64,000 nucleotides of DNA. Source: Paenibacillus eucommiae. GTDB lineage: Bacteria > Bacillota > Bacilli > Paenibacillales > NBRC-103111. The stretch is taken from contig NZ_JAGGLB010000031.1 in assembly GCF_017874215.1 (NCBI RefSeq), forward strand, positions 1-64,000, written 5' to 3'. Shown piece after piece: positions 53,583 to 61,102 of this stretch (position 1 is its first letter; each line of letters starts with the position of its first letter). Made by a program: the position numbers and the translations under genes. The notes beneath the pieces were generated by a model. The model saw only the letters and a list, made by a program, of their open reading frames with translations, ran no database searches and was not told where the DNA came from.

Positions 53583-54980
53583 ATGGAATATATAAGTACA
53601 AGAGGAAATGTTGGCAAAATCGGATTTATTGACGCGTTCATGATGGGACTTGGCGATGACGGGGGCCTGCTGGTACCGCATGAAATCCCGGTTGTATCGG
53701 CGGAAACGCTGCAGAAGTGGCAGGAGCTGAGCTATCAGGAGCTGGTGCTGGCTATTTTCGGGCTCTACACAAATGGAGAAATTCCCGAGCAGGACTTGAA
53801 GGATCTGGTGAATGCAAGCTATTCAACTTTCCGTGATCCGGAAATAACGCCGGTGCGCAAGCTGAAGGATGATCTGTACCTGCTTGAGCTGTTCCACGGT
53901 CCAACCTTTGCTTTTAAAGACATCGCTCTGCAATTTATGGGCCAATTATATACGTATGTGGCGACGAAGCATAACAAGAAGATTCATATTCTTGGCGCAA
54001 CCTCGGGCGATACTGGAGCATCGGCTATTGAAGGCGTGAAAGGCAAAGAAGGCATCAAAATTTGCATCCTGCACCCTCACGGCAAAGTGAGCAAGGTTCA
54101 GGAGCTGCAAATGACGACCGTTCAGGATGATAATGTCCTGAATTTGTCGGTAGACGGCAATTTCGACGATTGTCAGCGGATGATCAAGGAATTGTTTGCC
54201 GATCTGGACTTTAAGGCAAGCCATCACCTGGCCGCTATCAACTCGATTAATTTCGTGCGGATCATGGCCCAAACCGTCTATTACTTCTACGCTTATTTCC
54301 AGGTTGCGAAGCAGACAGGAGCCAAGCAGGTCAGCTTCAGTGTGCCGACTGGGAACTTCGGCGATATTTTTGCCGGCTATTTGGCGAAACGGATGGGGCT
54401 GCCTGTCGGCAAGCTGATTCTCGCTACGAACGAAAATAATATTTTGGAACGGTTTATTCTCGAGGGCGTGTATAAGCCGGGAGAATTCCGTGCGACATAC
54501 AGCCCTTCGATGGATATTCAGGTAGCAAGTAACTTTGAGCGTTACCTGTACTATGTGCTCGGTGAGGATGCGGCACAAATTCGCACACTGATGGAGCAGT
54601 TCAAGAAAGACGGAGAAATTGTTATTTCCGGCGAAGCTCTTGCCAAGGTTCAGACTGAATTTGGAGCCCATGGCGTACAAGGCCAGGAATGTCTGAACAC
54701 CATCAAGCAGTACGAAGCGTCAGCCGGCTATTTGCTTGATCCTCATTCTGCCTGCGGCGTTGCCGCCGCGGACAAATATAACAGCGGTCAGGACATTATT
54801 GTATCCCTGGCAACCGCACATCCGGCTAAGTTTAACGAAGCCATTGAGCTTATTGGTATTGAGCAGCAGTTCCCGGAGCAAATTTCAGCGCTTTTCGAGA
54901 AGCCTCAGCGTCAGACGCGTGTTGATGGCTCGCTGCAGTCGATAGTTCGTGAGCTTGAGGCCTTCTATAACGGTAAATAA
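53583..54980 (+). CDS. thrC: Threonine synthase
   Basis: A 465-residue threonine synthase, the last step of threonine synthesis (O-phosphohomoserine to L-threonine). It is the long, class II type with N-terminal YISTRGNVGKIGFIDAFMMGL and DDGGLLVPHEIP; the PLP lysine is in HGPTFAFKDIALQFMGQL (Lys112). Later motifs: ATSGDTGASAIEG, VPTGNFGDIFAGYLAKRMG and DPHSACGVAAADK. Start is ATG 53583 with GGAGGAG 7 bases before it. It is a single gene, ended by a hairpin at 55007. No leader peptide or riboswitch was recognised upstream. Confidence 0.95.
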   Translation: MEYISTRGNVGKIGFIDAFMMGLGDDGGLLVPHEIPVVSAETLQKWQELSYQELVLAIFGLYTNGEIPEQDLKDLVNASYSTFRDPEITPVRKLKDDLYLLELFHGPTFAFKDIALQFMGQLYTYVATKHNKKIHILGATSGDTGASAIEGVKGKEGIKICILHPHGKVSKVQELQMTTVQDDNVLNLSVDGNFDDCQRMIKELFADLDFKASHHLAAINSINFVRIMAQTVYYFYAYFQVAKQTGAKQVSFSVPTGNFGDIFAGYLAKRMGLPVGKLILATNENNILERFILEGVYKPGEFRATYSPSMDIQVASNFERYLYYVLGEDAAQIRTLMEQFKKDGEIVISGEALAKVQTEFGAHGVQGQECLNTIKQYEASAGYLLDPHSACGVAAADKYNSGQDIIVSLATAHPAKFNEAIELIGIEQQFPEQISALFEKPQRQTRVDGSLQSIVRELEAFYNGK

Positions 54981-55006
54981 AACAAATGTACACAGACAGA
55001 CCTGAA

Positions 55007-55055
55007 TAAGGGCTGCGGCAGGAGGTTCACCCTTCTGTCGCAGCCCTTACCTATT
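55007..55055 (+). terminator. Terminator of thrC
   Basis: TAAGGGCTGCGGCAG (55007-55021) pairs with CTGTCGCAGCCCTTA (55035-55049), one mismatch in 15, followed by CCTATTTTGC. Confidence 0.85.
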
Positions 55056-55093
55056 TTGCACATGCACATTTTACATATTTCACATATTTCACA

Positions 55094-56059
55094 TCAAGAT
55101 GCCAGCCTCAAAACAACGATACCAGCCAATGCCAACAGCATACCTAAAGCTTCTCTTCTACTGATCATTTCTTTTAAATAAAAACGGGCATAGAGCAGGA
55201 CGATAACAAGATTCATCGCACTGATAACTGAAACAATCCCCGTGACGCCATCACGAAATGCGTGAACAATAAAGATCATTCCTGCGATATTGGTAATGCC
55301 AACGAACATCCCCCAAATAAAGGTCCGTTTCATTGTCCATGCTGCGGGTAACGCAATCGATGCTGAACCCACTGAAACCCCCGACACTTGCAGCTGCTGA
55401 TCAGTTGCAGATTCATGGCCGGAGACCCGGGCTTGCCCGGAAGCGTTCCTCTGCGATACATTTCTCAAAGCCTTAAGCTTCGCTTGCACAAAAAGACTGG
55501 CAAATAACACCGCCCCTGTGCCATACATAACCGTCAAAAGCGGCAGCGTTGCCGCTTCAAAAAGCGTAGCCTGCTTGGATGAAATATCCGTCAAGCCGAA
55601 AAAGAACATCGTCAGCAAACCCCACTGCAAGCCCTGCAGTTGTCCCAGCTTCAAGTCGCGGGAGTACCGAATAACTAACACACCGGCGATAACGATCAAA
55701 AAGCCGGCTAATTGCGTTATCCCCAGAGCCTCTCCCCATAAGAAATAGGCCACTACGACGACAACAACCGGAGGCAAGCCTGTAAACATAGCGATCATCG
55801 AAGCCCTGCCTACTGAAAAGCCTTTATACATAGACGCATTGGCAATAAATGAGAAAATCCCCATAGGAATTCCCATCCACACGCCATAAGTCCATGCCTG
55901 ATTTAGATTGAGATTAAGGGCAAACGCAATTAAGGAGCCTGACAAATAAACTCCAAAAAGCAGCATATTGCGATCGATAGGCCGTTGGGAGGTCCACTGA
56001 TACAAAATACCTCTTATTCCAAAACACATAGCTGCTGCCGCAGCAAAAACAAACCACAT
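55094..56059 (-). CDS. DMT-superfamily transporter (EamA type)
   Basis: A 321-residue membrane protein with ten predicted membrane segments in two EamA-type halves (AMCFGIRGILYQWTSQRP..., LLTMFFFGLTDISSKQATL...). A polar loop of about 40 residues (KLKALRNVSQRNASGQARVS...) between helices 6 and 7 is longer than usual. EamA proteins export metabolites or amino acids, or take up nucleosides; the substrate is unknown. Start is ATG 56059 with GGAGGAAGG upstream. It is convergent with thrC. Confidence 0.85.
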   Translation of the reverse strand: MWFVFAAAAAMCFGIRGILYQWTSQRPIDRNMLLFGVYLSGSLIAFALNLNLNQAWTYGVWMGIPMGIFSFIANASMYKGFSVGRASMIAMFTGLPPVVVVVVAYFLWGEALGITQLAGFLIVIAGVLVIRYSRDLKLGQLQGLQWGLLTMFFFGLTDISSKQATLFEAATLPLLTVMYGTGAVLFASLFVQAKLKALRNVSQRNASGQARVSGHESATDQQLQVSGVSVGSASIALPAAWTMKRTFIWGMFVGITNIAGMIFIVHAFRDGVTGIVSVISAMNLVIVLLYARFYLKEMISRREALGMLLALAGIVVLRLAS

Positions 56060-56199
56060 GATTCCTTCCTCCGGTCTATACTTGGGTGTCAACTTACTAT
56101 CTCATACTTTAAGGACGAAATCAGCCCCTAATACTGTGTGCATGTGCATTCTTTCAAGCTCTTCTCTTATCTTACTACTTTCTTTACTCTAGTTGTGAG

Positions 56200-56500
56200 A
56201 AAAACGCTTTGCGGCGTCCTTTGATGTGCGTGCTCATGGCTTGATGCGTTGCGGAGGGAAGGATGTGGGCTCCAGCCGCTGTTAAAGATTTGTTCCCTTG
56301 AGAGGAATGGTTGAGGAGGTAGGAACAAATCTTTAAAGGCCGACGCTACCGCTCTTCCTCCCGAATCACACGAGCACCAAGCTCAAACGCTAATTTCAAA
56401 CGGACTGCCCGCAAGGGCCCTTCTCTTTTATGGAAAATAATCCCTATCGATCAAAGGCGCTGGGGAAGCAGAGCGCGCGCAGCTGAGAAGGATCTTCTAC
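56200..56500 (+). repeat. Dispersed fold-back repeat, copy C
   Basis: Starts with hairpin ACGC-TTTGCG-GCGT-CCTTTG (about 56212), then TTGATGTGCGTGCTCATGGC. Inner arms TTAAAGATTTGTTCC (56282-56296) and GGAACAAATCTTTAA (56322-56336) match copy A. It runs to the palindrome at 56501. It shares sequence of the 3' half with copy A, for instance CACCAAGCTCAAACG. It fills the gap upstream of adaA; no gene is seen. Confidence 0.85.
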
Positions 56501-56525
56501 TTTAACGATGTTTTTCATCGTTAAA
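56501..56525. repeat. Single 25-bp palindrome
   Basis: One perfect TTTAACGATG-TTTTT-CATCGTTAAA copy without a nearby partner, after fold-back copy C. Confidence 0.9.
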
Positions 56526-56765
56526 TAGAGCATACGCACGTTCGCCCGAGGGCGGGCCCAAACCCAAGCAGCAGAATAAGCGCGAAAATCCGCACACATT
56601 GGACTTGCGCGTGGCCGGCCTACCCTGACAATATGGAGCCCACTGTATAATTTGTTATTTTGTTATTTCGTTATTTCGTTATCTTGCTGTTACATTCCAA
56701 AATCCGTACAAAGCTTCATCCTTGGGGGTATACTGTTCATGGGGAGTTTATGGAGGTGATCGAAT

Positions 56766-57425
56766 ATGACAAAGCAAATCAAGCAGGATTCGCAGCGGAT
56801 TTTCCATAATTCGGACGTTAGAACGAGTACGCAATTCCTGGAAACACTGACGGACGAGATGTGGCAAGCCATCATCAGCAATGATGCTTCTTACGACGGT
56901 CAATTCTTTTATGCAGTAAAAACTACGGGCATTTTTTGCCGCCCCTCCTGCAAGTCCAGACCGCCTAAAAAAGAGAATGTCGGCTTCTTTCACACAGCTG
57001 AGCAAGCTTTGTCCGCGAAATTCCGCCCATGCAAACGATGCAAACCAACCGGCCAGCGGCTGCCTGATGATGAATGGGTTGCTTTAGTAACGGAATATAT
57101 CAACAAGAACTATATGGAGTCGTTAACGCTGGACATTCTGGCAGATATTTGTCATGGCAGTCCCTATCATCTTCATCGCACCTTCAAGAAAATCAAAGGC
57201 GTGACTCCGGTTGAATACATTCAACAAATACGGATTGGCAAAGCCAAGGAGCAGCTATTATCTTCGGAGCAGTCCATTGCTGAGGTTGGCGTGAGCGTAG
57301 GCCTGTCAAACACACCTTATTTTATTACCTTGTTCAAAAAAAAGACCGGACATACACCGGCCAGCTACCGTCAATTGCAGCTTCAACATATAGAGGAGGT
57401 ATCTACAAATGGAGAAGAAAACTAA
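56766..57425 (+). CDS. adaA: AdaA: methylphosphotriester-DNA repair protein and transcriptional activator
   Basis: A 219-residue protein. The N-terminal Ada zinc domain has the four cysteines Cys58, Cys62, Cys89 and Cys92 (GIFCRPSCKSR ... RPCKRCKP); the first is the expected methyl acceptor. The C-terminal AraC-type helix-turn-helix domain is at about 105-205 (LTLDILADICHGSPYHLHRT, AEVGVSVGLSNTPYFITLF). In B. subtilis AdaA takes a methyl group from DNA phosphotriesters and then activates the ada operon. GGAGGTGAT precedes the ATG. It overlaps the next gene by 17 bases. Confidence 0.95.
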   Translation: MTKQIKQDSQRIFHNSDVRTSTQFLETLTDEMWQAIISNDASYDGQFFYAVKTTGIFCRPSCKSRPPKKENVGFFHTAEQALSAKFRPCKRCKPTGQRLPDDEWVALVTEYINKNYMESLTLDILADICHGSPYHLHRTFKKIKGVTPVEYIQQIRIGKAKEQLLSSEQSIAEVGVSVGLSNTPYFITLFKKKTGHTPASYRQLQLQHIEEVSTNGEEN

Positions 57426-57957
57426 ATTACCGATCTACTGGACCCTCTTAACCTATGAGGCTTGGACCATGCACATCGCGGCTACTTCTGAAGGACTTTG
57501 CTATGTTGGCTCTCAGAATCAACCCTTTGAAGAATTGGCTGTTTGGGCCAATGCCCGCTTTCCCGGAAGCCCATTAACCCGGGACGACAAAAAGCTGCAG
57601 CCCTATGCTAACGAGCTCATCGAATATTTGCAAGGTACACGTAAAAGCTTCACAATGTCCTTTGATTTTCACGGAACACCGTTTCAATTAGCTGTGTGGA
57701 ACGCGCTTTGCTGTATTCCCTATGGTGAAACCAAATCTTACTCGGATATTGCCGGGCAAATCCAGAAACCAGCAGCAGTTCGTGCCGTAGGAGCGGCCAT
57801 TGGCGCTAACCCCGTTCTGATTACCGTTCCATGCCATCGCGTAATTGGCAAGAACGGATCTTTAACCGGCTATCGCGGCGGCATGGATATGAAAAAGAAG
57901 CTGCTGCAATTAGAGCGGGAAGGCGCACTTGTTGAAGGAGGCTTACAGCATGCTTGA
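57409..57957 (+). CDS. adaB: AdaB: O6-methylguanine-DNA methyltransferase
   Basis: A 182-residue suicide methyltransferase that removes methyl groups from O6-methylguanine. The acceptor cysteine is in VPCHRVIG (Cys142), with the DNA-binding helix YSDIAGQIQKPAAVRAVGAA and the GYRGG loop. ATG at 57409 follows GAGGAGG, inside the adaA gene; the stop overlaps the next start by 8 bases. Translational coupling with AdaA makes a two-protein version of the E. coli Ada protein. Confidence 0.95.
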   Translation: MEKKTKLPIYWTLLTYEAWTMHIAATSEGLCYVGSQNQPFEELAVWANARFPGSPLTRDDKKLQPYANELIEYLQGTRKSFTMSFDFHGTPFQLAVWNALCCIPYGETKSYSDIAGQIQKPAAVRAVGAAIGANPVLITVPCHRVIGKNGSLTGYRGGMDMKKKLLQLEREGALVEGGLQHA

Positions 57958-58651
57958 CCGCATAGCTAACCTGAACTGGAATAAGCTGCAGCAATTATTG
58001 GATGAACACGGTTATGCAAAAATACCACCTTTACTAGATGAATCTGCCTGCAAAGAAATCATAGAAACCTACGAGATTAATGATAACTTCCGAAACACTA
58101 TTGATATGGCCAGATACCGGTTCGGAATCGGGGAGTACAAATATTATGGCGCTCCCCTCCCCGCTTTGCTGCAGCAGCTGCGCGAAGGATTGTATCCGGA
58201 GCTTGCAAAAACCGCTAATCGCTGGCTAGAGCAATTGGGCCGCACTGCTGATTATCCGGATTTGCTCGCTGATTTTCTGGAGCAATGTCATAAAGAGGGA
58301 CAGACACGTCCTACTCCATTGATTTTAAAATACGAGGCAGGTGGATACAATTGTCTGCATCAGGATTTGTATGGGAATGTGTTCTTTCCTTTTCAGGTTG
58401 TATTCGCCCTCAATCAGCAAAAAGTAGATTACACTGGCGGAGAGTTTCTACTGGTAGAGCAGCGGCCGCGGGCACAAAGCCGGGGTCATGTGATCACACT
58501 GGAGCAAGGAGAAGGCCTTATTTTCCCAACCCATCATCGTCCGGTCTCGGGTACCCGCGGTTACTACAGAACCACACTCAGGCATGGCGTTAGTACGGTT
58601 ACCTCCGGAACCAGATATAGTCTGGGTATTATTTTTCATGATGCAAAGTAG
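57950..58651 (+). CDS. 2OG-Fe(II) oxygenase linked to DNA alkylation repair
   Basis: A 233-residue protein of the 2-oxoglutarate/Fe(II) oxygenase fold. The metal HXD motif is in CLHQDLYG (His137, Asp139), the distal histidine likely His212 in LRHGVS, and the 2OG-binding arginine Arg223 in GTRYSLGIIF. It differs from E. coli AlkB in sequence and has an extra N-terminal 120 residues. Start is ATG 57950, with GGAGG 8 bases before it; it overlaps adaB by 8 bases. Position in the ada operon suggests that it demethylates alkylated bases, or nucleotides, by oxidation. Direct evidence for its substrate is lacking. Confidence 0.8.
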   Translation: MLDRIANLNWNKLQQLLDEHGYAKIPPLLDESACKEIIETYEINDNFRNTIDMARYRFGIGEYKYYGAPLPALLQQLREGLYPELAKTANRWLEQLGRTADYPDLLADFLEQCHKEGQTRPTPLILKYEAGGYNCLHQDLYGNVFFPFQVVFALNQQKVDYTGGEFLLVEQRPRAQSRGHVITLEQGEGLIFPTHHRPVSGTRGYYRTTLRHGVSTVTSGTRYSLGIIFHDAK

Positions 58652-58670
58652 GCTTAAGCACAGCTTCGAT

Positions 58671-59354
58671 TTATTTTCGTTTCATGCTGCGAATCATTTG
58701 TTTGGTTTGCTGATCCACGCGGAAGGACTCGGTTATTTTTTGCAAGGCTTTGTTGTAGGTGAAGCTGTCCAAGGAATTGCTTGCCAAGTATGCCAGGGTA
58801 GGCTCCGGCAGCTTCACGTAACAGATGGATACTGCCCAGGCAACCGCCATCTTGACATAGTAACCCTCGTGCTTGATGCTGTCCAAAAGCTCCAAAACTC
58901 TACTGATATAAGCTTCTTCCATATAAAAATTAAGCAGCATAACCACTCCGAAACGAATGTCGTATTCTTTGTCAGATGAAAGATAAGGCTGCAGGAATTC
59001 CCATACTTGCTGCTTATTCGTTTTAGTAAATTTTAGTCCAATACAAAAGCTGTCGCATACTGACCAATTATCAATTTTGGGGACGAAATCAGCTGTATAA
59101 CGAAGGATTTCTGCGAGATCTGTTTGTACATAACCGATAACCATGCCCTGCAGCATAATTTCCTCAAAATACACCTCTTCGGCAACTTCAAGATAAGTAC
59201 GCCAATCTTCCTTGGCCAATTTTTTGGCCAGCTTGCGCAGCTCAGGCAATCGAACGCCCAATACATTGTTGATATTCGGAATCAAAGCCGCTGCAAATTT
59301 TTGATATTCCTCTTCAGCCAGTTCCATTAACTGCTCCTTGATTGTTTTCTCCAC
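58671..59354 (-). CDS. AlkD-like DNA alkylation repair glycosylase
   Basis: A 227-residue all-helical HEAT-like protein of the AlkD family, which excises 3- and 7-alkylpurines without base flipping. Family traits: NINNVLGVRLPELRKLAKKL near the N-terminus, YFEEIMLQGMVIGYVQ, the conserved NWSVCDSFC segment (near 118-126), and VAWAVSICYVK. Start is GTG 59354 with AAAGGAGG upstream. It is 51 bases after alkA in the same direction and convergent with the ada operon, 19 bases from its end. Confidence 0.9.
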   Translation of the reverse strand: MEKTIKEQLMELAEEEYQKFAAALIPNINNVLGVRLPELRKLAKKLAKEDWRTYLEVAEEVYFEEIMLQGMVIGYVQTDLAEILRYTADFVPKIDNWSVCDSFCIGLKFTKTNKQQVWEFLQPYLSSDKEYDIRFGVVMLLNFYMEEAYISRVLELLDSIKHEGYYVKMAVAWAVSICYVKLPEPTLAYLASNSLDSFTYNKALQKITESFRVDQQTKQMIRSMKRK

Positions 59355-59405
59355 TAGGTGCCTCCTTTTATGCTGCTTTTTAGCTGCTTTAGTTGCTTTT
59401 CTCCA

Positions 59406-60023
59406 CTACTCAAATGAAAGTTCCCACAAATATATGGAAGCTACTGAACCATACGGTGAGTATCTAAGACGGTATTGTTCAAATTGTTCCTTTGTCAGGG
59501 CAGGAAGGCCATATAATTTCATCATTCCGCGGCGAATGGCAATATCCCCCCAGCTTACTACATCACGGCGTTCCATGGAATTGATAAGCATCATTTCTGC
59601 CGTCCACTTGCCCACTCCATTTAATGCCGTTAACGTTTTTATCACTTCTGCATCTGACAACTGGTATAGTTCATTCAGATTAAAAGCGTCTTGCGCAATG
59701 GATTGGGCAATATGTTGAATACAAACAGCTTTTTTCATAGTCATTCCACATCCCTGGATATCGTCAGCAGTTTGCATGGCTAAATTTGGCGCGGAGATTT
59801 CTCCGAATTGATCCTGCATCCTTTTCCAAATGGTGTGTACGGCCTTAACAGAAATAAGCTGTCCTACAATCGCATAAACAAGCGCAGCAAACAGATCCGG
59901 AATGATCGTACGTTCAACCCTGCCCAGCCGCGTTATCGCTGCCGCGAGAGTTTCATCAACGCTTTTCAAATAATCTATTTCTTCTCGCCCATAGTCAAAA
60001 TATTTGGTTTGAACGGTTTGCAA
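59406..60023 (-). CDS. AlkA-like DNA-3-methyladenine glycosylase II
   Basis: A 205-residue HhH-GPD glycosylase without the N-terminal TBP-like domain of E. coli AlkA. The helix-hairpin-helix is LNGVGKWTAEMML (134-146) and the catalytic aspartate is Asp160 in VVSWGDIAIRRG. It removes alkylated bases for base-excision repair. Start is TTG 60023 with AGGAGG 8 bases before it. It heads an alkA-alkD transcription unit. Confidence 0.9.
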   Translation of the reverse strand: MQTVQTKYFDYGREEIDYLKSVDETLAAAITRLGRVERTIIPDLFAALVYAIVGQLISVKAVHTIWKRMQDQFGEISAPNLAMQTADDIQGCGMTMKKAVCIQHIAQSIAQDAFNLNELYQLSDAEVIKTLTALNGVGKWTAEMMLINSMERRDVVSWGDIAIRRGMMKLYGLPALTKEQFEQYRLRYSPYGSVASIYLWELSFE

Positions 60024-60202
60024 GCAGCATTCCTCCTGTATATCACTAGTAACAATAATACCTCATCAGACGCCCCATGTGCAGGTATCCGAATGTAATA
60101 GCAATATAGCGAAACTGAATTTTCTATCTTACACCAAACTGGGTATTTGTACATATGCTGGTTCTACATCCAACGAATAAATGTATTAGGGAGGTTTCAT
60201 AT

Positions 60203-60679
60203 ATGTATTGGTTCAACTATTGGAACCGATCTGTGTTTAAGCCAGTCTGGTCCGTTTCTCCCCAGCAAGCGCTAGGTTTAATGAAAGAAGCGGTCCAAGG
60301 GGAACGAGATGACGAGCTATTCTATGATGAACTAATCCGGCTTGCTCCCGACTCCAATCAAGCCTCCATTATTACTGCCATACGCAATGATGAACGTGGT
60401 CATAATCAGATGTTCAGGGGTATTTTCAGGGAGCTTACCGGTCAGGAAATCTCGGGTGTCAGCAACAAGCAGTATCAACAGGTAGAGTCCTACACCTCAG
60501 GATTACAGAAGGCTCTCCAAGGCGAACTGGCTGCAGTTGAAAAATACCGAGAAATCTGGTTCGGATTACCAGTAGGAGTATACAGGGATACCGTATTCGG
60601 GATTATTTTGGACGAATTGAAGCATGCGAGCCAATACAATTATTTGTTTACTTTAAACTGGGCTAGCGGAAAAAAATAA
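60203..60679 (+). CDS. Ferritin-like di-iron protein
   Basis: A 158-residue four-helix bundle. The di-iron ligand pattern is GERDDE (helix 1), DERGH (helix 2), GELAAVEKY (helix 3) and DELKH (helix 4), that is E...EXXH...E...EXXH. It resembles rubrerythrin/DUF-type ferritin-like proteins, which bind iron or act in peroxide defence. Start is ATG 60203 after GGGAGG. It is divergent from alkA; the gap of about 180 bases holds no gene. Its role in the alkylation island is unclear. Confidence 0.75.
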   Translation: MYWFNYWNRSVFKPVWSVSPQQALGLMKEAVQGERDDELFYDELIRLAPDSNQASIITAIRNDERGHNQMFRGIFRELTGQEISGVSNKQYQQVESYTSGLQKALQGELAAVEKYREIWFGLPVGVYRDTVFGIILDELKHASQYNYLFTLNWASGKK

Positions 60680-60710
60680 GGCAATTAGCAACGAGATAGG
60701 AATGGAGATA

Positions 60711-60806
60711 GCTGTGGCGATGGCTGTGGCGATGGCTGTGGCGATGGCTGTGGCGATGGCTGTGGCGATGGCTGTGGCGATGGCTGTGGCGATGGCTGTG
60801 GCGATG
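60711..60806 (+). repeat. 12-bp x 8 perfect tandem repeat
   Basis: GCTGTGGCGATG occurs eight times without a mismatch, starting 32 bases after the ferritin-like stop codon. No ORF of note covers it. Confidence 0.95.
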
Positions 60807-60834
60807 AGGAGGATGCACTGAAAGGAGCTGCTGC

Positions 60835-60911
60835 TTTACCGATGTTTTTCATCGCTAAAAGCAACGAGTCCTCTCCTCAACCTTGCTTTAACGATGAAAA
60901 ACATCATTAAG
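60835..60911. repeat. Inverted pair of 25-bp palindromes
   Basis: Copies at 60835-60859 (TTTACCGATG-TTTTT-CATCGCTAAA) and 60887-60911 (A5 centre), 52 bp apart. Confidence 0.9.
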
Positions 60912-60958
60912 TGAAAGCTCCAGCTCAGCTCCGAGGATGCTCTTCCCTATTATCCTTT

Positions 60959-61003
60959 AGGGGCATGGCAATAAACAGGATTTCTGTTTATTGCCATGCC
61001 CCT
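60959..61003. repeat. Perfect 20-bp inverted repeat
   Basis: AGGGGCATGGCAATAAACAG (60959-60978) is exactly matched by its reverse complement at 60984-61003, with a 5-base loop. The run after it (TTCAC) is short, so it is a weak classical terminator, yet it could end ferritin-gene transcription or work as a structure between the genes. Confidence 0.85.
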
Positions 61004-61012
61004 TTCACTTCA

Positions 61013-61059
61013 AGTGACAAATAATGATATTTGTCACTCGTCACTGATTATGTTATGAT
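61013..61059 (+). promoter_or_regulatory. TetR operator overlapping a sigma-A promoter
   Basis: AGTGACAAATA-ATGA-TATTTGTCACT (61013-61038) is a perfect 11-4-11 inverted repeat. The -35 box TTGTCA (61031-61036) lies inside it, and the -10 box TATGAT (61054-61059) follows after 17 bases. The layout is ideal for repression by the TetR protein encoded next. Confidence 0.85.
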
Positions 61060-61102
61060 GCTAGCAAGGAGGTGACAAACGCGGCGAATATGTCGCATTT
61101 CT

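Noticed and set aside
53946..54680. Long antisense reading frame of 244 codons inside thrC
   Set aside because: It is a shadow of the thrC codon pattern; it has no RBS and no recognisable protein features.
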